Part shown: positions 28,167 through 37,358 of the stretch, one piece after another
Layout of the letters: the number at the start of each line of letters is the position of its first letter
How positions within the stretch are numbered: position 1 is the stretch's first letter
NCBI RefSeq assembly: GCF_014201675.1
Contig: NZ_JACHEZ010000001.1
Coordinates: 1 to 64,000, forward strand
DNA from: Oceanithermus desulfurans
Lineage (GTDB): Bacteria; Deinococcota; Deinococci; Deinococcales; Marinithermaceae
DNA: 64,000 nt
Direction: 5' to 3'
The notes under the pieces: generated by a model
Told to the model about the DNA's origin: nothing
Database searches by the model: none
The model's input: the letters and a program-made list of their open reading frames with translations, nothing else
Position numbers and translations under genes: made by a program

Positions 28167-28799
28167 CTAGCTGCTGGCGGCGAACAAAACCCAGACGGCG
28201 GCGAACATCGTGGCGCTGCCCCCGAGCACGAAGAGGTGCCACAGCTCATGAAAACCGAAGCCGCGGAAGTTGGGCCGCTTGAGCGCGTAGACCAGCGCGC
28301 CCAGCGAGTAGAGGGCGCCGCTGGCGATCAGCCAGCCCAGGGCCGCCGGCGGCAGCTGCAGCTGGGGTACCAGGAAGACCGCGAGCCAGCCCAGGCCCAG
28401 GTAGGAGAGGGTCGAGAGCCAGCGGGGCGCGGTCATCTTCCAGAGCTTGAGGGCGATGCCGAGCGCCGCCAGCCCCCAGACGAGGCCGAGCCAGCCCCAG
28501 CGCGCGACCCCGTCGAGGCGGGTGAGCAGCACCGGGGTGTACGACCCCGCGATGAAGAGGAAGATGGCCGCGTGGTCGAGCTTGCGCAGCCAGGCGAGGC
28601 CGCGCTCCCCCAGCCGAGCGGCGTGGTAGCCGGCGCTGGCGGTGTACATCAGGAACATGGTCACGCCGAAGACGACGGCCCCCGCCACCAGCCGGGGATC
28701 GGGCCAGGCCAGGGCGACGAGCCAGCCCAGACCGGCGAGGGCCAGCAGCGCGCCGGCGGCGTGGGTGTAGGTGTTGACGGGTTCGCGCGGGGTCTTCAC
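28167..28799 (-). CDS. hemolysin III/PAQR-family membrane protein
   Basis: 210 residues with seven hydrophobic helices. PAQR metal-site residues are visible: TASAGYHAA (Ser/His), LDHAAIFLFIAGSYTP (Asp/His) and GFHELWHLFV (His pair). In the family these suggest a zinc-dependent hydrolase or receptor; haemolytic activity is unproven. TAGCCT ends 6 bases before the GTG start and overlaps the TAG stop of the preceding methyltransferase gene. Confidence 0.85.
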   Translation of the reverse strand: MKTPREPVNTYTHAAGALLALAGLGWLVALAWPDPRLVAGAVVFGVTMFLMYTASAGYHAARLGERGLAWLRKLDHAAIFLFIAGSYTPVLLTRLDGVARWGWLGLVWGLAALGIALKLWKMTAPRWLSTLSYLGLGWLAVFLVPQLQLPPAALGWLIASGALYSLGALVYALKRPNFRGFGFHELWHLFVLGGSATMFAAVWVLFAASS

Positions 28800-28808
28800 C
28801 CCTCCAGG

Positions 28809-29543
28809 CTACGCCGGGTCCGCTTGAGCTGGGTGAGCCTCGGGGGCGCGGGCGAAGACCCAGAAGCGGTCGGCCAGCAGGTCGGGTTCGCGGCCGTCGG
28901 GATAGGTGAGGGCGAAGACGGGGTCGAAGCCCAGCGCCTCCAGCATCGCCCGGACCTCGTCCGGCTCGTAGCCCCGCTCCAGGTGCACCTCCACCTCGCC
29001 CTCGACCCAGGCCTCGAGCCGGCCCAGCCGGGTCGCGGCGTCGTAGCCGTAGACGAGCCGTACCCCGTCTTCTTCCCAGGCCTCCTCACGCCAGAGCTCG
29101 CGCAGGCCTTCGGGGGTGTTCAGGTCGGCGGCGAGCCATCCCCCGGGGTGGAGGTGCCGCAGGGCGGTGCGGAAGGCCGCCTCCAGGTCCGCGGGTTCGG
29201 TGAGGTTGTTGAGGCTGTCGAAGGCGGAGTAGACGAGGTCGAAGCGGCGTCCCAGGTCGAAGCCGCGCACGTCGGCCCGTTGGAACCACACCCCCGGCAG
29301 CTTGGCGCGGGCGCGGGCGAGCATGGCCTCGGAGACGTCCACCCCCGCGGCCTCGAGGCCGCGGGCCACGAAGGGTTCGAGGGCGCTGCCCGTCCCCGCT
29401 CCCAGCTCGAGCACGCTGCGAGGGAAGCAGCCCTCGCCCCCCAGCACCGCGAGCACGAAACGCGCCCAGCCCTCGTAGGGGACGTCTTCCATGAGGCGGT
29501 CGTAGACGCGGGCGAGGATCGAAAACGGCGGGTGCGGCTCCAC
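28809..29543 (-). CDS. class I SAM-dependent methyltransferase
   Basis: 244 residues from the GTG at 29543. Motif I is VLELGAGTGSALEPFVARGL, with VDVSEAMLARARAKLPGVWF and FDLVYSAFDSLNNLTEP after it. Substrate unknown. I chose this start because TAGACT sits 7 bases upstream and the fold begins here; a longer reading frame to 29699 crosses the divergent gene. Confidence 0.75.
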   Translation of the reverse strand: MEPHPPFSILARVYDRLMEDVPYEGWARFVLAVLGGEGCFPRSVLELGAGTGSALEPFVARGLEAAGVDVSEAMLARARAKLPGVWFQRADVRGFDLGRRFDLVYSAFDSLNNLTEPADLEAAFRTALRHLHPGGWLAADLNTPEGLRELWREEAWEEDGVRLVYGYDAATRLGRLEAWVEGEVEVHLERGYEPDEVRAMLEALGFDPVFALTYPDGREPDLLADRFWVFARAPEAHPAQADPA

Positions 29544-29550
29544 GCTCCCC

Positions 29551-29568
29551 AGTCTACGGCGGTACAAT
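29551..29568. promoter_or_regulatory. divergent -10 elements between methyltransferase and PLP enzyme
   Basis: TAGACT on the - strand (29556 to 29551) serves the methyltransferase; TACAAT on the + strand (29563-29568) precedes the PLP enzyme gene, whose ATG is 39 bases downstream with a Shine-Dalgarno (GAGAAAGGA). A small CCCC-CTT-TGGGG hairpin lies in that leader. Confidence 0.5.
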
Positions 29569-29607
29569 GGAACCATAGCACCCCCCTTTGGGGAGAAAGG
29601 ACCGAGC

Positions 29608-30789
29608 ATGAAACGTTTCCGTACCCGTGCGCTGCACGTGGGTTCGCGGCCCGACCCGGCCACCGGGGCCCACGTCACCCCCGTGTACCGCACGTCCACG
29701 TTCGCGTACGGATCCTTCGACCGCGGCGCGCGAATGTTCGCGGGCGAAGAGTCCGGCTACGTCTACACCCGCATCGGCAACCCCACGGTGCGGGTGTTCG
29801 AAGAGAAACTGGCGAACCTCGAGGGCGCCGAGGACGCGGTGGCCTTCGCCAGCGGCATGGCGGCGATCGCGGCGCTCACCCTCACCTTTCTGCAGCCGGG
29901 CGACGAGCTGGCCTTTCTCGGTCCGCTCTACGGCGGCACCGAGGGGCTCTTCCTGGAGACGCTCACGCGCTTCGGCATCCAGGTGCGCGACGTTTCCGAA
30001 GAACCGCCCTCGGCGTGGGTGGGCCCCCGCACCCGGATGCTCTACGTGGAGACGCCCACGAACCCGACCCTGCGCATCCACGACCTGGCCCAGGTCGGCG
30101 AGGTCGGGCGCGCGCACGGGGTGCTGACCGTCGCCGACAACACCTTCGCCACCCCCTACCTGACGCGGCCGCTCGAGTTCGGTCTCGACGTGGTGGTGCA
30201 CTCGGCGACCAAGTACCTGGGGGGTCACGGCGACGCGATCGGCGGTGTGGTCGCGGGACCCGGGGAGATGATGCAGGAGCTGCGGATGCACGGCCTCCGC
30301 CACGTCGGCGGGGCGATGAGTCCGGAGGACGCCTTCCTCTTCATGCGGGGGATCAAGACGCTGGCCCTGCGCATGGAGGCCCACTGCGACGGCGCCGAGG
30401 CCGTGGCCGCCTACCTGGCCCGCCACCCGGCGGTGGCCCGCGTCTACTACCCGGGGCTGCCCCAGCACCCCGGGCACGAGGTCGCCGCACGCCAGATGGA
30501 CCGCTACGGCGGGATGGTGGCCCTCGAGCTCCACGGCGGCTTCGACGCCGCCCGCGTCTTCCTCGACGGCCTCGAGCTCTTCACCCAGGCGGTCTCCCTG
30601 GGCGACGTCGAGTCGCTGGCCACTCACCCGGCGAGCACGACCCACGAGTTGCTGCCGCCCGAGGTGCTCGAGCGCCAGGGGATCACCCCCGGTCTGGTGC
30701 GGCTTTCGGTGGGCATCGAGGACCCGCGCGACCTGACCGAGGACCTGGAGCAGGCCCTCGCCCGGGTCGAGCGCAGCCTCGTCTCCTAG
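29608..30789 (+). CDS. PLP-dependent transsulfuration enzyme (cystathionine gamma-lyase/synthase or methionine gamma-lyase family)
   Basis: 393 residues of the Cys/Met metabolism fold. PLP lysine K202 in VVVHSATKYLGGHGD, D177 in VADNTFATPYL, and YVYTRIGNPTVRVFEEKLA near the N-terminus. At the position of the methionine gamma-lyase cysteine (LYGC) it has Gly110 (LYGG), so a gamma-lyase specific for methionine is less likely than cystathionine gamma-lyase or synthase. No other sulfur genes are adjacent. Confidence 0.82.
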   Translation: MKRFRTRALHVGSRPDPATGAHVTPVYRTSTFAYGSFDRGARMFAGEESGYVYTRIGNPTVRVFEEKLANLEGAEDAVAFASGMAAIAALTLTFLQPGDELAFLGPLYGGTEGLFLETLTRFGIQVRDVSEEPPSAWVGPRTRMLYVETPTNPTLRIHDLAQVGEVGRAHGVLTVADNTFATPYLTRPLEFGLDVVVHSATKYLGGHGDAIGGVVAGPGEMMQELRMHGLRHVGGAMSPEDAFLFMRGIKTLALRMEAHCDGAEAVAAYLARHPAVARVYYPGLPQHPGHEVAARQMDRYGGMVALELHGGFDAARVFLDGLELFTQAVSLGDVESLATHPASTTHELLPPEVLERQGITPGLVRLSVGIEDPRDLTEDLEQALARVERSLVS

Positions 30790-30799
30790 CGGGAGCGAA

Positions 30800-30835
30800 A
30801 AAGAAGGCCGCCGCGCCGTGGCGCGGCGGCCCGCC
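30800..30835. terminator. bidirectional intrinsic terminator
   Basis: GGCCGCCGCGCC / GGCGCGGCGGCC, a 12-bp stem, between the converging PLP-enzyme and Prx6 genes. On the - strand it is followed by TTCTTTTTC, a good T run for the peroxiredoxin transcript; on the + strand by CGCCTTT. Confidence 0.75.
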
Positions 30836-30846
30836 TTTGGAAGCGG

Positions 30847-31506
30847 CTACGAGACCTTCTTGTAGCGCAGGTACCAGCGCTTGAACTCGACGTACTCGTC
30901 CTTCTTCGCCTCGTCGGCCTTGATGTCGTCGATGGTGCCCGGAGGCGGCACGATCGCCGACTCGCCCGGACGCCAGTCGGCCGGGGTGGCCAGACCGGTC
31001 TTGTCGGTGAACTGCAGCGCGTCCACCAGGCGCAGCACCTCGTCGATGTTGCGGCCGTTGGTCAGCGGGTAGTAGAGCATCGCGCGGAGGATGCCCTTGT
31101 CGTCGATGACGAAGACGGTGCGCACCGCGGCGGTGTCGGCCGCGGCGGGGTGGACCATGCCGTAGAGGCTCGAGACCTTCATGTCCAGGTCGGCGATCAC
31201 CGGGAAGTCGATGGTGATCCCGGTCAGGTCCTCCAGGTCCTTGATCCAGGCCAGGTGGCTGTAGATGCTGTCGATCGAGAGACCGACGAGCTGCACGTTG
31301 CGCTGGGCGAACTCGTCCGCGCGCTTGGCGAAGCCCAGGAACTCGGTGCTGCAGACCGGGGTGAAGTCGGCCGGGTGACTGAACAGCACCACCCACTTAC
31401 CCTTCAGGTCCGAGAGCTTGAGCGTGCCCTTGGTGGTCTTGGCCTCGAAGTCGGGCGCCGGTTCGTTGAGCCGCGGAAGCGAGACGACTTTTTCTGTGTT
31501 TTCCAT
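30847..31506 (-). CDS. 1-Cys peroxiredoxin (Prx6 family)
   Basis: 219 residues from ATG 31506, behind TTGGAGGTATACGGGT. The peroxidatic cysteine is in FTPVCSTEFLGFAKR, and the long C-terminal extension with PADWRPGESAIVPP is typical of archaeal/thermophile Prx6. Detoxifies peroxides. It has a well-formed promoter and leader, unlike most neighbours. An upstream GTG/ATG reading (to 31539) is rejected since it crosses the -10. Confidence 0.92.
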   Translation of the reverse strand: MENTEKVVSLPRLNEPAPDFEAKTTKGTLKLSDLKGKWVVLFSHPADFTPVCSTEFLGFAKRADEFAQRNVQLVGLSIDSIYSHLAWIKDLEDLTGITIDFPVIADLDMKVSSLYGMVHPAAADTAAVRTVFVIDDKGILRAMLYYPLTNGRNIDEVLRLVDALQFTDKTGLATPADWRPGESAIVPPPGTIDDIKADEAKKDEYVEFKRWYLRYKKVS

Positions 31507-31527
31507 ACCCGTATACCTCCAAGGGGT

Positions 31528-31556
31528 AGGATAGCGCAAATCACCTTTTAGTGCAA
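31528..31556 (-). promoter_or_regulatory. promoter of the Prx6 gene
   Basis: TTGCAC (31556 to 31551) and TATCCT (31533 to 31528) on the - strand with a 17-base spacer. The start codon is about 22 bases after the -10 and has a Shine-Dalgarno. Confidence 0.6.
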
Positions 31557-31609
31557 GTCATTACTATTAGGTATTTCTGAGGAAGCGGGGCGTCGTAGAA
31601 TGCTCGTGC

Positions 31610-33976
31610 ATGCACTGGCTGATCGACGCGGCGGACGGCGGGGCTTCGGAGCGGATGCTGGAGCGCGCCCGCGAGCTGACGGCCCAAAAACGCCGCGTGT
31701 GGTGGTTGACGCTGCCTTCGAACCGCAACTTCGCTTTGCGGCGGCTCGCGGCCCGGGGAGCTGCCCTGGGGGCCGAGGCGGTGCACTTTCAGCAGGTGCA
31801 CCAGCGGGTGCTGGCCCAGGCCGGCCGCACCGGAACCTTCCTCTCGACCGGCCTGCGGGTGGCGCGGGTGGGGGAGGCGCTGCGCGAGCTGGCGGGCGGG
31901 CGCATGCCCGCGCCCGGCGAAGCACGCCTCTTTGCCCGCGCCATCGCCGAGCTCAAGCGCTTCGAGGTCGCCCCCGAAGAGGTGCCGGTCGGCGACGCCG
32001 AGTCCCGCAGGTTGCAGCGCGTCTACGCCGCCTACGAGCGGGCCAAGGGCGCGGCGCTGGACCCCGACGACGTGGCCCGGCTCGCCGCCGACCTGGTGGC
32101 CGAGGGCGCCTGGCGTCCCGAGACCGACGCGGTCTTCGCCGCCGGGTTCTGGGAGCTCTCGCCGCTCGCGCTCTCGCTGCTGACCGCGATGGAGCGGGCC
32201 GGCGTCGAGGTCTGGGCTTCGCTCCCCGAACCCCCGGGGCCCGCGGAGGACCCGCCGCGGCTGCCTGCGGCGGTCGCGGTCTGGCGCGCCGAGAACCCGG
32301 TGCACGAGCTGCGCTGGGTGCTGGCGGAGATCAAGCGCGACCTGCTGGTCGGGGGGTTCGACCCCCTCGAGCTGGCGCTCGTCGTCCCCCCCGAGCGCCT
32401 GGAGGCGACCAAGATGCTCGCCCGCGAGTACGACCTCTACCTGATGGACGAGACCTACCACGCCCCCAGCGAGGAGGAGCCGGGCAAGCTGCTGGTCGAT
32501 CTGCTGCGCTTTCCCGACCACCCCACGGCCGAGGGGCTCTTCCTCTTCGAGGAGCTGGCCCCGCTGGGGCGCGCGGCGCTGGCGCGGGGGCTGGCCGGTC
32601 TGGACGCGATCCGTAAGCTGGCCCGGCAGCTCGACGAGGCCGAGGGCGGCCGCCTGGCGCCGACGTTGGAGGCGGTGCTCGCCTCCCTCGACCCGCTCGC
32701 CGGCGCGCCCGCGGAGGACGCGGCGCGGCGCGCCCACCTGCTCGCCTGGGCGGAGCGGCTGGTGGACGGCCGGCCGCTGCTGGCCCAGAGCCGCTGGCGC
32801 GAGGTCTTCCTGCTGCGCGCCCGCGAGGCGCTCGAGGCCGGGGGCCCCGAAGGCTTCCGCGCCTGGTGGGCGGGGCTGCTGGAGCGGGTGCGCCTGCGGG
32901 CGCGCCGGCCCGGGGGCGTGGCCCTGCTCAGCCCGCGGGAGGTCAGCGGACGCCGCTACCGCAAGGCCTACGTCCTGGGGGCGAGCGAGGGGGTCTACAC
33001 CCTGGGCGAGCGCGAGGACTACTTCATCCCCGAGGAGGCGCGGCGGCCCTGGTCCGAGGTTTTCGAGCGGATCTACGCCGAACGGGGGGTGCTGCCGCGC
33101 CGCCTGCGGGGCCGGGACGTGCACCTGTGGCGCAGCCTGCGGGCTTTGGCCGACGAGGTCGTGATCAGCTACCCGGAGGCCGATGGGGGGCGGCCGCTGG
33201 AGCCGGAGCACGACCTGGTGGGTGCGGCCGAGCCCCGGCCCATGGGGCCGGTGCCGCTGGTCAGCCGGGCGCTCTCGCGTGAGGGCTCGGGCTACCGCGC
33301 CCCCCGCGAGGGCGTGCCGCTGCCCGCGCCCAGCGGCCTGAGCCAGGTCTACCGCTTCGATCGCAGCTACGGCGGCTGCGGCTTCCGCTCCTGGCTGGAG
33401 GCCCGCGAGGGCCTGCGGCCCGACGAGGACGAGCGCCCCGAGTGGTACCGGGCGCTCGAGCGGCTCGCCGAGGCGAAACGCGAGGGGCGCGCCCCCGACC
33501 CGGAGGCCCTGGCCCGCTGGGGAATGACGCCCGCGCGCTTCGAACGCCTGACCTTCTTCCCGGGCGTGAGCTTCGGGGAGCTGACCGTGCACGTTCACGC
33601 CGGCGAACGCGAGGGGCGCACCGCGCGCGTCTACCGCTTCGGCGAGGAGCCGCTTACGGAGGCGGAGGTGCGCGAGCGGCTGCGCGACCGCTGGGTCGAG
33701 TTCATCGTCGCCGGAACCTACCTGCGCCGCGGCTACGCGGTGGAGCTGTGGTACTGGCCGCTGGGAGGTCCGCCGGTGCGCGGCTACGGCGCCGACCCGC
33801 AGCGCGACCGCGAGGCCTGGGTGCGCAAGTTCCAGGAGATGGCCGACCAGCGACGCCGCTGGGCCGAGCGGGCGCTGGAGCGCTGGCGCGCCGCCCGCGC
33901 CGAGGCGGTGCCCGGCTGGCACTGCCGCAGCTGCCCCTTCGCCGACGTCTGCCGAAAGGACGAGGTGGAAACGTGA
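31610..33976 (+). CDS. addB: AddB-like helicase/nuclease subunit with degenerate nuclease domain
   Basis: 788 residues. The N-terminal helicase-like part starts MHWLIDAADGGASERMLERA and lacks a Walker A motif, as AddB scaffolds often do. C590 (SYGGCGF) with C772, C775 and C781 (CRSCPFADVC) reproduces the CxxCxxxxxC spacing of the AddB 4Fe-4S cluster. I cannot find the nuclease residues (D...DYK); the region between the cysteines is only ~180 residues. GTGA overlap with addA supports one complex for double-strand-break repair. TAGAAT ends 8 bases before the ATG. Confidence 0.82.
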   Translation: MHWLIDAADGGASERMLERARELTAQKRRVWWLTLPSNRNFALRRLAARGAALGAEAVHFQQVHQRVLAQAGRTGTFLSTGLRVARVGEALRELAGGRMPAPGEARLFARAIAELKRFEVAPEEVPVGDAESRRLQRVYAAYERAKGAALDPDDVARLAADLVAEGAWRPETDAVFAAGFWELSPLALSLLTAMERAGVEVWASLPEPPGPAEDPPRLPAAVAVWRAENPVHELRWVLAEIKRDLLVGGFDPLELALVVPPERLEATKMLAREYDLYLMDETYHAPSEEEPGKLLVDLLRFPDHPTAEGLFLFEELAPLGRAALARGLAGLDAIRKLARQLDEAEGGRLAPTLEAVLASLDPLAGAPAEDAARRAHLLAWAERLVDGRPLLAQSRWREVFLLRAREALEAGGPEGFRAWWAGLLERVRLRARRPGGVALLSPREVSGRRYRKAYVLGASEGVYTLGEREDYFIPEEARRPWSEVFERIYAERGVLPRRLRGRDVHLWRSLRALADEVVISYPEADGGRPLEPEHDLVGAAEPRPMGPVPLVSRALSREGSGYRAPREGVPLPAPSGLSQVYRFDRSYGGCGFRSWLEAREGLRPDEDERPEWYRALERLAEAKREGRAPDPEALARWGMTPARFERLTFFPGVSFGELTVHVHAGEREGRTARVYRFGEEPLTEAEVRERLRDRWVEFIVAGTYLRRGYAVELWYWPLGGPPVRGYGADPQRDREAWVRKFQEMADQRRRWAERALERWRAARAEAVPGWHCRSCPFADVCRKDEVET

Positions 33977-36726
33977 AGGTCCGCATCGCCTCCGCTGGCA
34001 CCGGCAAGACCTACGCGCTGACGAGCCGTTTCACCGCCGCGCTCGCCGAGCACCCGCCCTACCGCCTGGCCGCGGTCACCTTTACCCGCTCGGCGGCGGC
34101 CGAGCTGAAGGCGCGCCTGCGCGAGCGCCTTCTGGCCATCGCCGAAGGCCGCTTTAAGCCTTCGGGCGCGGAGGACGTTCCCCCCGAGGCGGTGGTGCGG
34201 CGCGCCGGGGCGCTGGCCACCGAGGTGCTGGGCGCGACCGTGACCACGATCCACGGCTTCTTCGCCGAGCTCCTGCGCCAGAACGCCCTGGCGCTGGGGC
34301 TCGAGCCCGACTTCCTGCGCATCGACGCCTCCGAGGCGCAGCAGATCTTCGCCGAGGAGGCGCGCGCCTACGTCTACCTGAACGAGGAGACCGACGAGCT
34401 GGCCGAGGTGCTGGGCCGGCTCTTCGCCAAGCGCTCGCTGGCCGCCGAGCTGCGGCCGCAAGGGGCGGCGGCGGAGGCGCTGTGGACCCATTTCCGGGCG
34501 GTGCTGGAGCGGTACGCGCGGCGGCTCGGGGGCGAGGCCCTGGGGCCGTCCGACATCGAGCTGCACGCCTGGCGGCTGCTCGAGCGGGCGGGGCGCGAGG
34601 AGGCGCTGGCGGCGCGCATCCGCTCGCGCCTGTCCCGGGTCTTCGTGGACGAGTACCAGGACACCAGCCCGCTGCAGGGCCGGGTCTTCGCGGCGCTGGA
34701 GGCGTTGGGGGTGGAGGTCGAGGTCGTGGGCGACCCCAAGCAGTCGATCTACGCCTTCCGCAACGCCGACGTGGAGGTCTTCCGCGAGGCCATGCGCCGC
34801 GGGGAGCCGCTGCCGCCGCTGGTGACGAGCTGGCGCCACGACCGGGCGCTGGTGCGCTTCCTCAACCGCTACGTCGACTGGGTGGCGGACGAGCGTCCCG
34901 AGGCGTTCGCGCGCGCGGAGGCGCCGCCGGTCGAGGCGCGGCCCGGCGCCGGGCCGGGCCGGGTGCGGCTCCAGCTCGTGCAGGGCGAGGCGCGCCAGGA
35001 CGCGCTGCGACCCTACGAGGCCGACCAGCTCGCCCGCTGGCTGCTCGAGCAGCACGCGGAGCACGCCTGGCGCGAGATGGCCGTGCTGGTGCGCAGCCAC
35101 AGCTCGGTGCCGCTCCTCGCCCGCGCCCTCTCCGCCCACGGCGTGCCGCACGTCGTCGTCGGCGGACGCGGCTTCTACGACCTGATCGAGGTGCGCGACC
35201 TGGTGCACGCGGCGCGGGTGGCGCTCGACCCGCGCGGGCGGTTCAGCCTCGCCGCCTTCCTGCGCGGCCCCTTCGCGGGGCTGGACCTGGCCCGCGTCGA
35301 ACGGGTGCTGGAGGCGGAGGACCCGCTAGCCGAGCTCGAGCGCGCCGCGCCCGAGGTGGCCGAGCGCGTCGCCCGGCTTTCCCGCTGGGTGCAGACCCTG
35401 CGCCCCCTCGACTTCTTCGAGCGGATGGTGCGCACCCCCTTCCTGAACGGCGAGAGCTACCTCGAGCGGCTCGAGCCCCCCGCCCGCGCCAACGTCGACC
35501 AGCTCCTCTTCCGGCTGGCGAGCCGGCGTTACGGGCGGCTCGAGTTCCTGCTGCGCGACCTCGAGGAGCTGCGCGGCAGCGACGAGGCCGGCGTTCCCGA
35601 GGGCGGCTTCGACGCGGTGCGGATCTACACGATGCACGGCAGCAAGGGGCTGGAGTGGCCGGTCGTGGCCGTCTTCGACCTCAACCGCGGCCAGCCCGAC
35701 GGCGCCGAACCCTTCTACGTGCGCCCCGGCTCGGGCGAGTTCGCCGCCGAGGCGGACCCCGACTACGCGCGCTTCGCCGCGGAGTGGAAGGAACGGGAGC
35801 GGCAGGAGGCCTACCGCCTGCTCTACGTCGCCCTCAGCCGCCCCCGGTCGCGGCTGCTGCTCAGCCTGAGCGTGCAGCTCAAGCCCGACGGCGAAGGGCT
35901 GCGGCCCAAGTTCTGGCGGCGCACCCTGGGGCGCACCCTGATCGAGGAGATGAACCTGGCGGCGTGGGACGCGCTCGAGGTGGAGCGGCTCGACGTCGAG
36001 CGGCTGCCCGCGCCCAAGGCCGCCGCGGCCGCGGCCCGCCGCGCCGCCGAGGTGGACGAGCGCCTGCGCGCCCCGGTGGAGCCGCTGGCGCGGCCTCCGG
36101 TCTACTCGCCCAGCGCCCTCAAGGCCGAACGCCCGGCCCCGCCCGAACTGGACGACGAGGGCGACGTCGCCGTCGAGCTCGAGGAGGCGGGGGTGGACCC
36201 GGGGCTGGTGGCGCGCACCGTGGGCATCCTCGTCCACTACGCCATCGGGCAGGACTGGGGACCCGAGCGCCTCGCCGACCTCTGGAACCAGGAGGCGGTG
36301 CAACGGCTCACCGAACCCGAACGCACCCGGGTGCAGACCGAGGTGGCCCAGCGGCTCGAGACCTACTGGAGGCTGCTGGGCGCGGAGCTGCCGGCGCTCG
36401 CGGAGCGCGACGAGGACTACGCCGAGTTTCCGCTGCTGCTGCCCACCCGCACCCCGCGGCTGGATACGGTCTGGGAGGGCGTGATCGACCGCCTCTACCG
36501 GGTGGGCGACGCCTGGGTGCTCGAGGACTACAAGACCGACCGCGAGCTGCACCCCGAGCGCTACCACTTCCAGCTCGCCCTCTACCGCCGCGCCGTGGCC
36601 GCGGCCTGGGGCATCGAGCCGGTGGCGCGGCTGGTCTACCTACGTTTCGGCGAGGTCGTCCCCCTCGAGGCCGAGCTCCTGGAAGAGGCCTTCGAGCGTG
36701 GGGTGGCCGAGGCCGAGGAGGTCTAG
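33973..36726 (+). CDS. addA: AddA helicase-nuclease (UvrD/RecB superfamily)
   Basis: 917 residues from the GTG overlapping the addB stop. Walker [11 protein letters not shown] is at residues 6-15; Walker [24 protein letters not shown]; motif [14 protein letters not shown]; motif [12 protein letters not shown]. The C-terminal RecB-type nuclease is intact: a histidine in GILVHYAI, then [20 protein letters not shown]. With AddB it would process broken DNA ends for RecA. The complex therefore has at most one active nuclease. Confidence 0.92.
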   Translation: MKVRIASAGTGKTYALTSRFTAALAEHPPYRLAAVTFTRSAAAELKARLRERLLAIAEGRFKPSGAEDVPPEAVVRRAGALATEVLGATVTTIHGFFAELLRQNALALGLEPDFLRIDASEAQQIFAEEARAYVYLNEETDELAEVLGRLFAKRSLAAELRPQGAAAEALWTHFRAVLERYARRLGGEALGPSDIELHAWRLLERAGREEALAARIRSRLSRVFVDEYQDTSPLQGRVFAALEALGVEVEVVGDPKQSIYAFRNADVEVFREAMRRGEPLPPLVTSWRHDRALVRFLNRYVDWVADERPEAFARAEAPPVEARPGAGPGRVRLQLVQGEARQDALRPYEADQLARWLLEQHAEHAWREMAVLVRSHSSVPLLARALSAHGVPHVVVGGRGFYDLIEVRDLVHAARVALDPRGRFSLAAFLRGPFAGLDLARVERVLEAEDPLAELERAAPEVAERVARLSRWVQTLRPLDFFERMVRTPFLNGESYLERLEPPARANVDQLLFRLASRRYGRLEFLLRDLEELRGSDEAGVPEGGFDAVRIYTMHGSKGLEWPVVAVFDLNRGQPDGAEPFYVRPGSGEFAAEADPDYARFAAEWKERERQEAYRLLYVALSRPRSRLLLSLSVQLKPDGEGLRPKFWRRTLGRTLIEEMNLAAWDALEVERLDVERLPAPKAAAAAARRAAEVDERLRAPVEPLARPPVYSPSALKAERPAPPELDDEGDVAVELEEAGVDPGLVARTVGILVHYAIGQDWGPERLADLWNQEAVQRLTEPERTRVQTEVAQRLETYWRLLGAELPALAERDEDYAEFPLLLPTRTPRLDTVWEGVIDRLYRVGDAWVLEDYKTDRELHPERYHFQLALYRRAVAAAWGIEPVARLVYLRFGEVVPLEAELLEEAFERGVAEAEEV

Positions 36727-36910
36727 CGCCGCGTCGGCGCGCTCGATCGCCAGCGTGCCCTCGACTTCGCGGCCGCTATGGATCAGCAGCAGCCCCGACC
36801 AGCGCTCGAGCACCGCGGCCTCGCCGCGCGACGCGGTCCGGGCGGCCTCCCGCAGCAGCCGGGCGGCCTCCCGCTCCCGGCCCGCTGCCAGCGCGGCCCG
36901 CAGCCGCGAC

Positions 36911-37336
36911 TTAAGCCCCGGCGTCAGCCGCGTCTTCGAGGCGGACCTCCCAGGTGATCTCGGCGTTGAGGTTGGCCGAGGCGCTGCAGAACTTTTCGTG
37001 GCTCAGGCGTACCGCCTGGGCGAACTGCTTTTCGGTCACGCCCTCGCCGGCGCCGACGTGGACCACGTGGATGTGGGTGTAGCGCCGCGGGTGCTTCTCG
37101 GCCCGCTCGCCGGTCACCTCGACCCGGTACCGCGCCAGCGGGGTCCGCTTCTTCTTCATGATGTCGACCACGTCGTAGGCGGTGCAGCCGCCGAGCGCCG
37201 CCAGCAGCAGCTCCATCGGGCGCAGGCTCACCGCGGGGCTCGCCCCGTCCACGATCACCGTCCGGTCGTTTTCGTTGTGCGCCGCGAAGCGCTTTTCGCA
37301 AAGTTGTTCGATCACTACGGTTCGCTTCTCGCCCAT
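36911..37336 (-). CDS. OsmC-family peroxide-reducing protein
   Basis: 141 residues from ATG 37336 ([20 protein letters not shown]), behind GGAGGGACG. The two redox cysteines are in [10 protein letters not shown] and [11 protein letters not shown]. OsmC/Ohr proteins reduce hydroperoxides; this subgroup (YhfA-like) is not biochemically well defined. Separated from addA by 184 bases that hold no convincing gene. Confidence 0.85.
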   Translation of the reverse strand: MGEKRTVVIEQLCEKRFAAHNENDRTVIVDGASPAVSLRPMELLLAALGGCTAYDVVDIMKKKRTPLARYRVEVTGERAEKHPRRYTHIHVVHVGAGEGVTEKQFAQAVRLSHEKFCSASANLNAEITWEVRLEDAADAGA

Positions 37337-37358
37337 CGTCCCTCCGGCCCCCACTTTA

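Noticed and set aside
29608-30789. Methionine gamma-lyase as a specific call
   Set aside because: The cysteine typical of that enzyme is Gly110 here, so I keep the broader family name.
35326-36567. Long antisense frames inside addA, argS, rsmF, secY and other genes
   Set aside because: Such frames are common by chance at this GC content. The sense strand has recognised domains in every case.
36640-36904. Open - strand frame covering the addA end and the gap before the OsmC gene
   Set aside because: No ATG, GTG or TTG start near its beginning, no Shine-Dalgarno, and most of it is antisense to addA. The 184-base gap (36727-36910) holds nothing else that I recognise.
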